DNA of 64,000 nt from Bacteroidales bacterium (GCA_016788045.1 JAEUTG010000028.1:62001-126000), one strand, 5' to 3'; shown: positions 17,286 to 26,638, counted from the first letter of the stretch. Numbers and translations: made by a program. Notes: generated from the sequence alone by a model not told the origin.

Positions 17286-17308
17286 GTGTGTGTGTGTGTG
17301 TGTGTGTG
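17286..17308. repeat. (GT)11 dinucleotide microsatellite
   Basis: An uninterrupted GT tract of 23 bases between the ccmE stop codon and the operon terminator. It lies entirely in the 3' untranslated region, so length changes would not alter a protein. Confidence 0.95.
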
Positions 17309-17309
17309 A

Positions 17310-17729
17310 TTAATTTGTCCCTGAGACAAAGTTTTTCTCTGTAAAACCACCGGGTTGCTCTTCATTGTTATACTTTGAAGGGCACTTAAGGTTCATTTTA
17401 TGCGCCTGAAATTCACCGTCCTTCATCTCTCCGATGACGACAATCTGGTCAAGTTTCTCGAAATCCTGAGGTTTACTGTCGGTGTACCTGACTTTCATTT
17501 CTGCACCGTTATTGTCGAGCATGTAGAACGTAAAACTGCTGGCATCTTTTCTGGCATCAAAATCTATGGGTTTACCGGGACTGAGCTTGCCAATCACGTG
17601 ATATTCCCTGCCCGGGTTGTCTTTTGCCTCAGCAAAACCGGCATAGGTGGAGGTGTTCACGGAAAGGCTCATAATGACCCCCACCGCCGCCACAACAACA
17701 ATAAGAATGAGAATGTGTATCTTTTTCAT
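17310..17729 (-). CDS. ccmE: Cytochrome c maturation heme chaperone CcmE, CxxxY variant
   Basis: A 139-residue membrane-anchored periplasmic heme chaperone that takes heme from CcmC and passes it to the c-type cytochrome ligation machinery. The start is set at 17729 (MKKIHILILIVVV), which places the single N-terminal membrane anchor (residues 4-22) at the start; the frame to 17783 adds 18 implausible residues. The OB-fold core is recognisable (YHVIGKLSPGKPI, FYMLDNNGAEMKVRY, DQIVVIGEM). The heme-attachment position reads Cys116-Pro-Ser-Lys-Tyr120 rather than the classic His-xxx-Tyr, the CxxxY type described from archaea and some bacteria. It is the last gene of a purA-ccmBCDE run. Confidence 0.9.
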   Translation of the reverse strand: MKKIHILILIVVVAAVGVIMSLSVNTSTYAGFAEAKDNPGREYHVIGKLSPGKPIDFDARKDASSFTFYMLDNNGAEMKVRYTDSKPQDFEKLDQIVVIGEMKDGEFQAHKMNLKCPSKYNNEEQPGGFTEKNFVSGTN

Positions 17730-17820
17730 GATGGTATATTTAAGGTTACTGCCTGCAAAAATATAAATTAATAAATCCGGCATTACAATACCGAAAATAA
17801 TAATTTATATCCATCCTCAC

Positions 17821-17952
17821 CTACTTCTTCTCTTCGTGTTTCTTTTCAATCCTGGATAATTTCCGGTCGATCAGGTACAGGTATATCCCAAGTCCGGTAA
17901 AAATAATGGCCATTACCATGGCTACCACGAAGTATTTGTCGTCTCCGATCAT
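17821..17952 (-). CDS. ccmD: CcmD-like heme exporter small subunit (43 residues)
   Basis: A short frame in the gap between ccmC and ccmE. ATG at 17952 begins MIGDDKYFVVAMVMAII, and the stop is at 17821. It has one membrane helix (about residues 7-26) followed by a charged helix (LYLIDRKLSRIEKK), the layout of CcmD. CcmD joins the CcmABC complex and helps release holo-CcmE. Position (18 bases after the ccmC stop), size and topology all agree, although such short proteins have little sequence to compare. Confidence 0.8.
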   Translation of the reverse strand: MIGDDKYFVVAMVMAIIFTGLGIYLYLIDRKLSRIEKKHEEKK

Positions 17953-17970
17953 TTCAGTAATTTTTAAGCG

Positions 17971-18627
17971 TTAAACCTGTTGGATTAATTTGCGTTTACG
18001 GGCCCTGATCTGAAGAATCCAGAAGGCAATCAGCAGCCAGCCGATAGCAGCGGGGTAAAAAACCAGCCGCATATTGATGTCAAGTCCCTCCATGGTTGAA
18101 GAGTTTCCACCCTTTCCGGGATGGAGGGAGCTGTCGGCAAGCCGGGGAAGCACGCCAAGGAAGATGACCAGCAACATAAAGGCAAAAATATTGTAAACAG
18201 CTGAAATCCTTGCCCTCATGCTCTTCTCATCGATCGAGCTGCGAAGCACAGCATAGGCAAGGTAAGCCATCATGCTCACAGCAGCTCCGTTCAGCTGAGG
18301 ATCGTTGGTCCAGAAATCGCCCCAGGTAAACTTAGCCCAGATCATGCCGGTTGTTAAACCCATGGTGCCGAAAAACAACCCGTTATAAACAGACTCAGAG
18401 GCCATGATATCATGCTGAGGCTTAAATCCGGATAAATACCGGATACTGTAAACCAATGAAGTACCAAACATGGTAAACATGGCAAACCACATACAAACGT
18501 GATAAAACAGGTTGCGGATCGTCTCATGGATAACCGGTAGGGCCGGCACCGTTATCAACTGACCGGCTATAACCGAATAGAGCACCAGAGCCAGACCAGC
18601 AAGTTTCCACCAAAGTCCTTTTATCAT
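17971..18627 (-). CDS. ccmC: Heme exporter / handling protein CcmC
   Basis: A 218-residue integral membrane protein with six helices. It carries the tryptophan-rich heme-handling signature as WGDFWTNDP (residues 102-110), where the canonical motif is WGxFWxWDP, so one Trp is replaced by Asn. Flanking histidines are present at His43 (YHVCMWF) and His169 (SLHPGKGGN), the expected axial ligands. CcmC loads heme onto CcmE at the periplasmic face. It starts 11 bases after ccmB and is followed by ccmD and ccmE. No ccmA, ccmF, ccmG or ccmH gene is in the window. Confidence 0.92.
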   Translation of the reverse strand: MIKGLWWKLAGLALVLYSVIAGQLITVPALPVIHETIRNLFYHVCMWFAMFTMFGTSLVYSIRYLSGFKPQHDIMASESVYNGLFFGTMGLTTGMIWAKFTWGDFWTNDPQLNGAAVSMMAYLAYAVLRSSIDEKSMRARISAVYNIFAFMLLVIFLGVLPRLADSSLHPGKGGNSSTMEGLDINMRLVFYPAAIGWLLIAFWILQIRARKRKLIQQV

Positions 18628-18638
18628 AAATCAGATTT

Positions 18639-19295
18639 TTAGTCCCTCCACAAGTAGGGAAACAAAATTACAGCAAGAACAACAACAACGGTATCAATCA
18701 TCAACAATGCAGACAGACTTTTGATTATCTCAGCTGCGATAATTTCCGCTTTGAGCGAGATTTTTGAGGTATTCACCAGCAGAAGCAACAATGGAACCAC
18801 TACAGGGAATCCAAGAATTGCCATCAGTGCGGCATTGTTTCCACTGCGCGAGGCAATCGCTGAAACCATGGTCAGCGAAGCAGAGATTCCAATGCAACCA
18901 AGTAAAAAAGCAGGCAGAAAGAGCCCCATACTGAATGAGGGCATTCCCATAAACAGCACAAACACAAGAAGGCTCAGAATGCCAAGTATCATCATCAGCA
19001 GTGCATTGTAGATTATCTTCGATAAAACTACCGACACTGCAGAGGCCAGGCTGAAATAATACAATCTCCTGAAGGCGCTTTCCTGAACAAAGCTCTTCGA
19101 CACGGCATTGAAGGCAGCAAAGAGCAGAATAATCCAGAATAGGGCAATCCAGGCACTTTCGTCAATCACGCGACCATAACAGAGCTGCACCACGAATATG
19201 GTTGAGACAACGTAAAGCAGTATGCCATTGATGGCATACTTCTGCCTTAGTTCAAGCAGCATATCCTTGCGTACCAGTTCCCTGATTTCTTTCAA
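18639..19295 (-). CDS. ccmB: Heme exporter permease CcmB
   Basis: A 218-residue protein with six membrane helices. Its N-terminus (ELVRKDMLLELRQKYAINGILLYV) is typical of CcmB, the permease of the CcmABC complex that drives release of heme-loaded CcmE. It begins 18 bases after purA and leads the ccm genes. The ATPase partner CcmA is not adjacent, although ccmA usually precedes ccmB; it must lie elsewhere or be absent. Confidence 0.92.
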   Translation of the reverse strand: MKEIRELVRKDMLLELRQKYAINGILLYVVSTIFVVQLCYGRVIDESAWIALFWIILLFAAFNAVSKSFVQESAFRRLYYFSLASAVSVVLSKIIYNALLMMILGILSLLVFVLFMGMPSFSMGLFLPAFLLGCIGISASLTMVSAIASRSGNNAALMAILGFPVVVPLLLLLVNTSKISLKAEIIAAEIIKSLSALLMIDTVVVVLAVILFPYLWRD

Positions 19296-19313
19296 ATATC
19301 CGTTTGTTAAGAT

Positions 19314-20609
19314 TTATACAAGTCTTACGACTGTCTGATCACGTCTAGGTCCTACCGAGATCACAGAAATGGGCAGATTAAGCGATTTCTCAACAAACCT
19401 CACATACTTTCTGAACTTCTCAGGCAATTTATCCCAGACTGTGAAATCCTGAAGTGAGCTTTCCCAACCGTCAATGTTCAGGATAACTGGTTCAATCTCC
19501 TGATTCAGGGTTTCGTAGCCCGGGAAATCAAACAATTTTTCCCCGATTTTGTATTGTGTACACACCCCTATCTGTGAAAAGCTATCCATCACATCGGCCT
19601 TCATCATTACAAGATCGGTAACTCCGTTCAGCATCACAGAGTATTTAAGTGCAGGCAGGTCAATCCACCCGCAACGGCGCGGCCTTCCGGTGGTTGATCC
19701 GAATTCCCGTCCGTTTTCTCTGAGAAGATTGCCGGTTTCATCGGTCAGTTCCGTGGGGAACGGGCCACTGCCAACCCTGGTGCAGTAAGCTTTAAACACC
19801 CCGAATACTTTTCCGACCTTATCGGGGGATATTCCCAGACCACTGCAGACGCCAGCGCTGATGGTACTGGAAGAGGTAACATACGGATATGTCCCGAAGT
19901 CAATATCAAGCATGGTTCCCTGCGCTCCTTCAGCAAGTATCCTCTTGCCTTCCTGCAGACTCTTGTTGATAAAGATCTCACTGTCGATAAACGGAATATC
20001 AGCTATGTAATTCAAGCCCTCAAACCACAGCTGCTCATACTCCTCAAACGGCTTGTTCTCGATCATAAGCAACGATGCGTCAGGGGTATAGGAATTGATA
20101 ACCCGCATATGCTCACTTTTAAGTGCCTCGTAACGCTCTTTAAAATTTCCGATCTGAATATCACCAATTCTCAATCCGTTACGGGCAATTTTATCGGTAT
20201 AGGCCGGCCCTATTCCTTTGAGGGTCGATCCGATTTTCTGTTTACCCTTGCTGGCTTCCTGCACATTGTCGATCAGGCGGTGAGTGGGTAAGATCAGGTG
20301 TGCCCTTTTTGAGATCACCAGGTTCTTCTCCGGTTCAGCGCCCCGCTCTCTCAATGATTTAAGCTCCCTGGCCAGAATACAGGGGTCGATGATTACACCA
20401 TTACCGATTACATTGGTTTTCTCAGGGTGAAATATTCCGGAAGGAATGGTATGCAATACATGCTTCAACCCATTAAACTCCAGGGTATGACCGGCATTCG
20501 GCCCGCCCTGGAATCTGGCGATAATATCGTATTCGGGTGTAAGAACATCGGTAATTTTCCCCTTTCCTTCATCCCCCCACTGCAAACCAAGCAATACATC
20601 AACTTTCAT
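19314..20609 (-). CDS. purA: Adenylosuccinate synthase
   Basis: A 431-residue enzyme that condenses IMP and aspartate using GTP, the first committed step to AMP. The N-terminal P-loop-like GLQWGDEGKGKITD contains the catalytic Asp; GGPNAGHT carries the catalytic His, with VISVGPRRDQT at the C-terminus for guanine binding. Full length and intact. The gene follows fur by 152 bases and precedes ccmB by only 18 bases, so purine and heme-maturation genes probably share a transcript here. Confidence 0.96.
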   Translation of the reverse strand: MKVDVLLGLQWGDEGKGKITDVLTPEYDIIARFQGGPNAGHTLEFNGLKHVLHTIPSGIFHPEKTNVIGNGVIIDPCILARELKSLRERGAEPEKNLVISKRAHLILPTHRLIDNVQEASKGKQKIGSTLKGIGPAYTDKIARNGLRIGDIQIGNFKERYEALKSEHMRVINSYTPDASLLMIENKPFEEYEQLWFEGLNYIADIPFIDSEIFINKSLQEGKRILAEGAQGTMLDIDFGTYPYVTSSSTISAGVCSGLGISPDKVGKVFGVFKAYCTRVGSGPFPTELTDETGNLLRENGREFGSTTGRPRRCGWIDLPALKYSVMLNGVTDLVMMKADVMDSFSQIGVCTQYKIGEKLFDFPGYETLNQEIEPVILNIDGWESSLQDFTVWDKLPEKFRKYVRFVEKSLNLPISVISVGPRRDQTVVRLV

Positions 20610-20761
20610 CGAATCATTATTAAAGGTTAATATCCTGTCATCCGTTCTTAATATTATTGATAATCAGACAGACAGCAAAAAACCGATTGAAAGGCAACCG
20701 GCTTTGCAATGATACTAAAATCTGCGGAAAAGGCCTACAAAAATGCATGCCGTTTCAGGGG

Positions 20762-21259
20762 TTAATTCCGGATGTCAGGCGAAACCGTGATGCTGGCTCC
20801 GGCAGGTTCTGATCCGGCTTTGTTGATGTATCCGTAGAAGGTGAGGGAATGGTTGGTAACAGTCACTCCCAGAAGCTTCTCTACCGAAGTCTGAATCTCC
20901 TGAATCCTTGGATCACAGAATTCAAGCACAGTTCCATCTTCAATATTGATGAAATGATCGTGCTGCTTAAACTTGAAGGAACGCTCAAACTGACTGCAAT
21001 TGTTACCAAACTGATGCTTGGTAACAAGGTTACAGTTCTGAAGAAGCTCGATAGTGTTGTATAAAGTCGCCCGGCTGACACGGTATTTGTTGTTCTTCAT
21101 CTGGATATAGAGTGTCTCGATATCAAAATGACCTTCCGTGGAGTAAATCTCCCTGAGGATGGTGTAACGCTCCGGCGTTTTCCGATGCTGATGGCTCTCA
21201 AGATATTCAGTAAAAATCTTCTTTACCGTATCGAAATTCAATCTGTCATTATCCCTCAT
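20762..21259 (-). CDS. fur: Fur family metalloregulator
   Basis: A 165-residue Fur/PerR-type repressor. The winged helix spans about residues 10-95 ([26 protein letters not shown], then [16 protein letters not shown] as recognition helix). The dimerisation domain has His-Asp-His (KQHDHFI) and a downstream Glu/Cys region (EFCDPRI). Structural CxxC zinc motifs are absent, common in Bacteroidota Fur proteins. It sits between relA/spoT and purA, an order I recall from other Bacteroidota. The metal specificity (iron, peroxide or zinc) is not decided by the sequence. Confidence 0.9.
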   Translation of the reverse strand: MRDNDRLNFDTVKKIFTEYLESHQHRKTPERYTILREIYSTEGHFDIETLYIQMKNNKYRVSRATLYNTIELLQNCNLVTKHQFGNNCSQFERSFKFKQHDHFINIEDGTVLEFCDPRIQEIQTSVEKLLGVTVTNHSLTFYGYINKAGSEPAGASITVSPDIRN

Positions 21260-21436
21260 ACTTAGGTGTATTGGTGAACAAACTGCGAACCGGATACCCT
21301 GTTTTTACAATAAACCGTGATCCGGAAGCAATGGTACAATCGGGGATAAAATTATAAAAATTCTCTATTATTATTTGGTATAAATAAAAATAAATAATTC
21401 CTGAGCCGGAAGAAAGCTAAAAGTGCCTCCGGACGA

Positions 21437-23671
21437 TTATTTCTGGGCCTCGTTGAACCGGCTGATCCGGTACACATTGGAAATTCCCTTCACCTTCTTG
21501 ATTTCAGCCATCAGCCGGTTCAAATCTTCGGTATCGTGTACGAGCAGCATAACACTGGCATCATACACCTCTCCGGTTGAGTCGATGTGAAAAGAGCGGA
21601 TATTCAGCCCCATCTGCTCGGAGATAATTTTAACAATCTCATTGATCAGGCCAAGGTGATCAAGTCCTGAAAACCGGATACCGCTCAGGTAGGTAGCAGA
21701 CTCCCGGTTCGACCAGTTGGTTTTCAGAATGCGATTGCCATATCTCGACATCAGCTGAATGGCCTCAGGGCAGTTTGTCCGGTGAATCCAGATACTCTCA
21801 TCAGGCGCCAGAAATCCGATTACATCATCGCCAGGAATCGGCCCACAGCAATCAGAAATCCTGTATTCAACATCACCATTGAGTTCCTTTCGCTGCTGCA
21901 TAAGTAACTTATCCCGCATCTGATCCTCCAGACGTGGCGCAAGGGCCGACTTCTGACGACCAAACGGGCGGGTAATGATGTTCAACCAGCCACTTTTCTC
22001 ATGCTGCTGAATACACGCTTTCAATTCTTTAACACCCAGATTACCCTGTGCAACCTTATAATAAAGATCAATGGTTGAGTTGATCTTCTGACACTCCTGA
22101 AACCGCTGAAGATTGGTCCGGTTCATTTCGATTTTCAGCTCTTTGAAGTATGTCTCAAGCATTGCTTTACCCTCATCGGCATATTGTCTGCGCTGCTCTT
22201 TCAGGGCCTCCTTGATGAAAGATTTTGCCCGTGCCGTAACCACAAAATCTATCCATTCATCGCGGGGTGTCTGCTTTTTTGATGTGATCACCTCAATCTG
22301 ATCACCACTCTTGAGCGGATGATCGAGCGGTACCAGGCGGTGGTTTACTTTGGCTCCGATACAGCGGTTGCCGATCTCGGAATGTATGTTGTAAGCGAAA
22401 TCAAGTGCTGTTGAGTTGGCAGGAAGGGTTTTCTCTTCTCCTTTGGGCGTAAAGACAATGATTTCATCGGCAAAAAGATTCAGCTTGAAATCATCCAGAA
22501 ATGTCAGTGCATTGGAATCGGGCGATTGCAGCAGTTCATTGATCTTACCCAGCCATCGGTCAAGACCGCTTTCCGTATTCGACTTCTCTTTGTATTTCCA
22601 GTGTGCAGCGTAACCTTTCTCGGCAATTTCATTCATACGGCGGGTTCTGATCTGGATCTCAACCCACTGCCCGTTCTGTCCCATCACCGTAGTATGTAAA
22701 GATTCATAACCATTGGCTTTGGGGGTTGATATCCAGTCGCGCAGACGGTTCTGTTTGGGACTGTAAAAGTCAGTAACGATCGAATATGCCTGCCAGCACT
22801 GATACTTCTCACTTTCATAATTGGTATCAATGATGATCCTCACAGCCATCAGGTCGTATACCTCTTCGAACGGAATCTGCTTATTCTTCATCTTCGAATA
22901 AATAGAATAAACCGATTTCTCGCGTCCGGTTATATCAAAAACAAGTCCCTGCTGTTTCAGGGCTTCATCAATCGGCTTTATAAACTCTTCAATGTATTGC
23001 TTGCGCGGGATGGCGGTTTCCTTTAACTTGTTGAAGATAAAAGTATAAACCTCTGGTTCTGTGTATTTAAGTGCCAGATCTTCCAGTTCGCTCTTGATGG
23101 CATACAGACCCAGACGGTGAGCCAGGGGGGCAAAAAAGTAGATCGTTTCTGATGCGATCTTCAACTGCTTATCACCCGGCATGGCATCCAGGGTCCGCAT
23201 GTTGTGAAGACGGTCAGCAAGCTTGATCAGAATAACCCTGACATCATCGCTGAGCGTTAAAATGATCTTTCTGAAGTTTTCAGCCTGTGCCGAGGTGGTT
23301 GTATTGTCGAGCTGTTCTTTGATCTTCGTAAGCCCGTCGGTGATCCTTGCTACCTTCTCACCAAACATCTGCCGGATGTCGTCGAGGGTGTAATTGGTAT
23401 CTTCAACCACATCATGAATCAACGCACAAACAATGGATGTTTCACCGAGCCCGATTTCTTCGGCAACGATACGTGCAACTTCAATAGGGTGATATATGTA
23501 TGGTTCTCCGCTCTTCCGGCGCATATCCTTGTGCGCAGTCACAGCCAGGTTAAAGGCCTTGCGGACCATCCGTTTGCTTTTCTGGTCGTTGCCTTTATTC
23601 CAGATACTCAGCAACTGACGATAGCGCTTTAAAATCTCTTTCCTCTCCTGTTCAGGATTGATAATATACAT
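21437..23671 (-). CDS. Bifunctional (p)ppGpp synthetase/hydrolase, RelA/SpoT family
   Basis: A 744-residue long RSH protein. In order: an HD hydrolase domain (about 45-200, with ALIHDVVEDTNY intact), a ppGpp synthetase domain (about 245-370, YSKMKNKQIPFEEVYDLMAVRI), a TGS domain (about 405-465, VFTPKGEEKTLPANSTALDFAY), a helical and zinc-finger-like region (YRISDCCGPIPGDDVIG), and a C-terminal ACT domain (about 665-740). The intact HDxxED suggests hydrolase activity is retained, so it is probably the housekeeping bifunctional enzyme. A TATTTTTG -7 box lies at 23707-23714 on the minus strand, 36 bases upstream. Confidence 0.95.
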   Translation of the reverse strand: MYIINPEQERKEILKRYRQLLSIWNKGNDQKSKRMVRKAFNLAVTAHKDMRRKSGEPYIYHPIEVARIVAEEIGLGETSIVCALIHDVVEDTNYTLDDIRQMFGEKVARITDGLTKIKEQLDNTTTSAQAENFRKIILTLSDDVRVILIKLADRLHNMRTLDAMPGDKQLKIASETIYFFAPLAHRLGLYAIKSELEDLALKYTEPEVYTFIFNKLKETAIPRKQYIEEFIKPIDEALKQQGLVFDITGREKSVYSIYSKMKNKQIPFEEVYDLMAVRIIIDTNYESEKYQCWQAYSIVTDFYSPKQNRLRDWISTPKANGYESLHTTVMGQNGQWVEIQIRTRRMNEIAEKGYAAHWKYKEKSNTESGLDRWLGKINELLQSPDSNALTFLDDFKLNLFADEIIVFTPKGEEKTLPANSTALDFAYNIHSEIGNRCIGAKVNHRLVPLDHPLKSGDQIEVITSKKQTPRDEWIDFVVTARAKSFIKEALKEQRRQYADEGKAMLETYFKELKIEMNRTNLQRFQECQKINSTIDLYYKVAQGNLGVKELKACIQQHEKSGWLNIITRPFGRQKSALAPRLEDQMRDKLLMQQRKELNGDVEYRISDCCGPIPGDDVIGFLAPDESIWIHRTNCPEAIQLMSRYGNRILKTNWSNRESATYLSGIRFSGLDHLGLINEIVKIISEQMGLNIRSFHIDSTGEVYDASVMLLVHDTEDLNRLMAEIKKVKGISNVYRISRFNEAQK

Positions 23672-23706
23672 GAAAACCGGTTAAAATGGAATAATCTGCT
23701 GGTTAA

Positions 23707-23714
23707 CAAAAATA
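23707..23714 (-). promoter_or_regulatory. -7 box of the relA/spoT gene
   Basis: Reads TATTTTTG on the minus strand, an exact TAnnTTTG match, 35 bases upstream of the start codon at 23671. No clear -33 element. Confidence 0.5.
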
Positions 23715-23836
23715 TAAAATTAACCCATGTCCCCGGTTCTTTGAGATGAAAAGCTCATGCCGCTTCCCAAATAATCTTAAACCTGAAATTCCGGTATTGT
23801 TTTTGAAGTAATCGATCCGGGTATAATTAAATTGCC

Positions 23837-23844
23837 TAATTTTG
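23837..23844 (+). promoter_or_regulatory. -7 box of the T9SS-type protein gene
   Basis: TAATTTTG, exact match to TAnnTTTG, 40 bases before the first of two adjacent ATG codons (23885/23888). Confidence 0.5.
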
Positions 23845-23884
23845 ATTGTTGACTCAATCTCCTTAAAAATTTCTGCTCCGACGA

Positions 23885-26569
23885 ATGATGCTTTCAGTAA
23901 CTGACAAGAAGTTTTTGCCCGGAAGCCTGTTGTTTCTGCTGCTATTGGTGGCAGGAAATGTTGTTTACGCCACTCACCAGCGAGCAGGAGAAATCACCTA
24001 CCGGCACATTTCAGGGCTTACCTATGAGGTTACCATCACTACTTACACCTTCGCCCCGAGCGCTGCCGACCGGTGTGACCTTACCATCAACTGGGGCGAT
24101 GGTTCCAGCAGTGTACTGCCAAGGACTAACGGACCAGAAGGAATAACAACCGCCGGAATTTTTTGCCAGCACACTGGAGAACTTATCACACCCGAGATCC
24201 GGTATAACACCTATTCCGGAATTCACACATACGCTTCGGCATCAACCTACAGAATCTGGATGGAAGATCCCAACAGAAACCTGGGCATTCAGAACATCCC
24301 CAACTCGGTCGATGTGCCGCTTTACATCGAAACCCTGCTTGTAGTCAATCCTTTTCTCGGAAGCAACAGCTCGCCGGTTCTGTTGCTACCCCCCATCGAC
24401 AATGGCTGTGTCGGCTTACCCTACCTCCACAATGCCGGAGCCTATGACCCGAACGGCGACAGCCTGGCCTTCAGGCTCGTCAACTGCAAAGGAGCAGCCG
24501 GTCTTGATATACTCGGCTACAAATTGCCCAACGAAGTTGATACCCAAACGCCCGGATCATTCACCATCAATGAGTTAAACGGTGACATTATCTGGGACAG
24601 CCCCGTCAGACAAGGTGAATACAACTTTGCCTTTATCATTGAAGAATACCGCAATGGCGTAAGAATCGGTTATGTTACCAGGGATATGCAGGTCAACATC
24701 ACGGCCTGTAACAACAATCCACCGGTTTTATCGCTCACACAGGACACCTGTGTTATTGCCGGAGATACCCTCCGGCTCAGGATTGCTGCGAGCGATGAAG
24801 ACAACGACAACATTACCCTCACCGCGGATGGCGGTCCCCTGCTCCTTCCTGTGAGTCCGGCTGTGTTTGTTCAGCCCGATGATTCAGCAGGACATGTCAG
24901 CCAGACCTTTACCTGGGCAACGGTATGTGCACATGTGAAAAAACAACCCTATCAGGTGTTTTTCAAGGCCACAGACAATGGAAGCCCGGTAAATCTTTTC
25001 GATCTTAAAACTTTGAATATCAATGTAATTGCCCCCCCGGTACTGAATCCATCGGCAATCCCGCTCGGGAACAGCATGATTCTTTCGTGGGATCAGCAAA
25101 CCTGCACAGAAGCGATGGGATACAGAATTTACCGCAGAGCCGGATCCTCTGGTTTTTCTCCCGGCCACTGCCAGACCGGGGTGCCTCCGGAAACCGGCTA
25201 TGCCCTGATAGCCCAGACCAATGATGCCGGCATTACCACCTTCACCGACGATAATAATGAAGTTGGGCTGGTTCGGGGAATCATGTATTGCTATATTGTT
25301 ACCGCCTGGTTTGAAGATGGCGCTGAAAGCATTGCTTCAGAGGAATTCTGCGCCAGCCTGAAAAAGGATTTGCCCGTTCTCACCAACGTCAGCATCAACA
25401 ATACTTCCACCACAAATGGCTCGGTGTTTGTTGCCTGGTCAAAACCTACCGAAATTGATTATGTACAGACCCCGGGTCCCTTCATCTACAGGCTCTACCG
25501 CTCCAGTGGCTTTTCAAATGCGGTGAAAGAAGCGGTTACTGAATTCACTGATCTCAACGACACAACGTTTACCGACAACGGATTGAACACCCGCGACAAT
25601 GCCTGGACTTATACCATTGAATTTATCAACAACACGCCTGGCAATATTTTCACCATAGGATTTACGGTGCCCGCTTCGTCTGTATTTATTGAAACCGCTC
25701 CTTCCGACAGCAGAATCTCCCTGACATTTGCGCTCAGTGTACCCTGGGCCAATCAGCAATACGTGATTTACCGGAAAAATACGCTCACCCAGCTCTTCGA
25801 CAGCATTGCCACCACAGTGCTGCCTGCATACACCGATACCGGTCTTATAAACAATGAGGAGTATTGTTACCTGGTAAAATCGGTGGGCACCTACGGCACG
25901 CCAGGGTATGTAAACCCCATTGTGAATTTCTCGCAGGAGAAATGCGAAAAACCGCTCGACAATGTTCCTCCCTGTGCCCCGACCCTGATTGCAGAGGTGA
26001 ACTGCGATGACCGAACCATACTTTTCAGGTGGAACGATATCACCGCCACCTGTGCCCCTGACCTTAAGAATTATCTTCTATACATCAAAGGAATGCCGCA
26101 TACACTGATCGGTACCTTTACCCCTGCCGAAAGTTCTTTCACCTATTCACCACCCCAAACCATCGCAGGCTGTTTCTTTATCGTGGGAGAAGATCTCAAC
26201 GGCAATGCAGATACAACCGTATACAACCAGGTGTGTATCAGTATCGACAATTGTCCGAGGTACAGCCTTCCCAATGTCTTTACCCCGAACAACGATTTCT
26301 TCAATGATGTTTTTACACCTTTCCCGGGATATACCTCCGTTGAAAGAATAGATATTCAGATCGTCAACCGCTGGGGAGTGGTGGTTTTTGAAACCTCAGA
26401 TCCGGCCATCAACTGGGATGGAAAAGACATGAATACCGGCTCTGAATGTACTGATGGCGTGTACTTTTACACCTGCGATGTTTATGAAGTGGTCGGTTCC
26501 CCGGAAGTCCCTGATGAGGTCAGGGTGCAGAAAAGGACACTGACCGGCAGCGTACACATTCTGAGGTAA
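23885..26569 (+). CDS. Secreted protein with T9SS type-B (CHU_C) sorting domain
   Basis: An 894-residue exported protein. An N-terminal signal peptide (about residues 10-31, ending NVVYA) leads into a PKD/cadherin-like beta region (ITTYTFAPSAADRC; LTINWGDGSSS). Two or three fibronectin type III-like repeats span about residues 390-700, each with a YRIYRR- or YRLYRS-type strand. The last 85 residues are the gliding-motility-associated C-terminal domain: PNVFTPNNDFFNDVF, VNRWGVVVFE, WDGKD, DGVYFYTCDV. This domain targets proteins to the type IX secretion system for attachment or release at the surface. Adhesion or matrix function is plausible but not shown. Confidence 0.88.
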   Translation: MMLSVTDKKFLPGSLLFLLLLVAGNVVYATHQRAGEITYRHISGLTYEVTITTYTFAPSAADRCDLTINWGDGSSSVLPRTNGPEGITTAGIFCQHTGELITPEIRYNTYSGIHTYASASTYRIWMEDPNRNLGIQNIPNSVDVPLYIETLLVVNPFLGSNSSPVLLLPPIDNGCVGLPYLHNAGAYDPNGDSLAFRLVNCKGAAGLDILGYKLPNEVDTQTPGSFTINELNGDIIWDSPVRQGEYNFAFIIEEYRNGVRIGYVTRDMQVNITACNNNPPVLSLTQDTCVIAGDTLRLRIAASDEDNDNITLTADGGPLLLPVSPAVFVQPDDSAGHVSQTFTWATVCAHVKKQPYQVFFKATDNGSPVNLFDLKTLNINVIAPPVLNPSAIPLGNSMILSWDQQTCTEAMGYRIYRRAGSSGFSPGHCQTGVPPETGYALIAQTNDAGITTFTDDNNEVGLVRGIMYCYIVTAWFEDGAESIASEEFCASLKKDLPVLTNVSINNTSTTNGSVFVAWSKPTEIDYVQTPGPFIYRLYRSSGFSNAVKEAVTEFTDLNDTTFTDNGLNTRDNAWTYTIEFINNTPGNIFTIGFTVPASSVFIETAPSDSRISLTFALSVPWANQQYVIYRKNTLTQLFDSIATTVLPAYTDTGLINNEEYCYLVKSVGTYGTPGYVNPIVNFSQEKCEKPLDNVPPCAPTLIAEVNCDDRTILFRWNDITATCAPDLKNYLLYIKGMPHTLIGTFTPAESSFTYSPPQTIAGCFFIVGEDLNGNADTTVYNQVCISIDNCPRYSLPNVFTPNNDFFNDVFTPFPGYTSVERIDIQIVNRWGVVVFETSDPAINWDGKDMNTGSECTDGVYFYTCDVYEVVGSPEVPDEVRVQKRTLTGSVHILR

Positions 26570-26579
26570 AGCAACCCTG

Positions 26580-26632
26580 ATAAACGACAAATGGCCGCTC
26601 AGAAAGCGGCCATTTGTCGTTTATGCTGATTT
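26580..26632. terminator. Bidirectional terminator, perfect 20-bp inverted repeat
   Basis: ATAAACGACAAATGGCCGCT (26580-26599) is repeated in perfect inverse at 26605-26624 with a CAGAA loop, then GCTGATTTTTTTT. It lies between the convergent T9SS-protein gene and gapA. Very stable and symmetric. Confidence 0.88.
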
Positions 26633-26638
26633 TTTTTA

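Noticed and set aside
17286..17308. (GT)11 tract as a phase-variation switch
   Set aside because: It lies after the ccmE stop codon and before a terminator, not in a coding frame or promoter.
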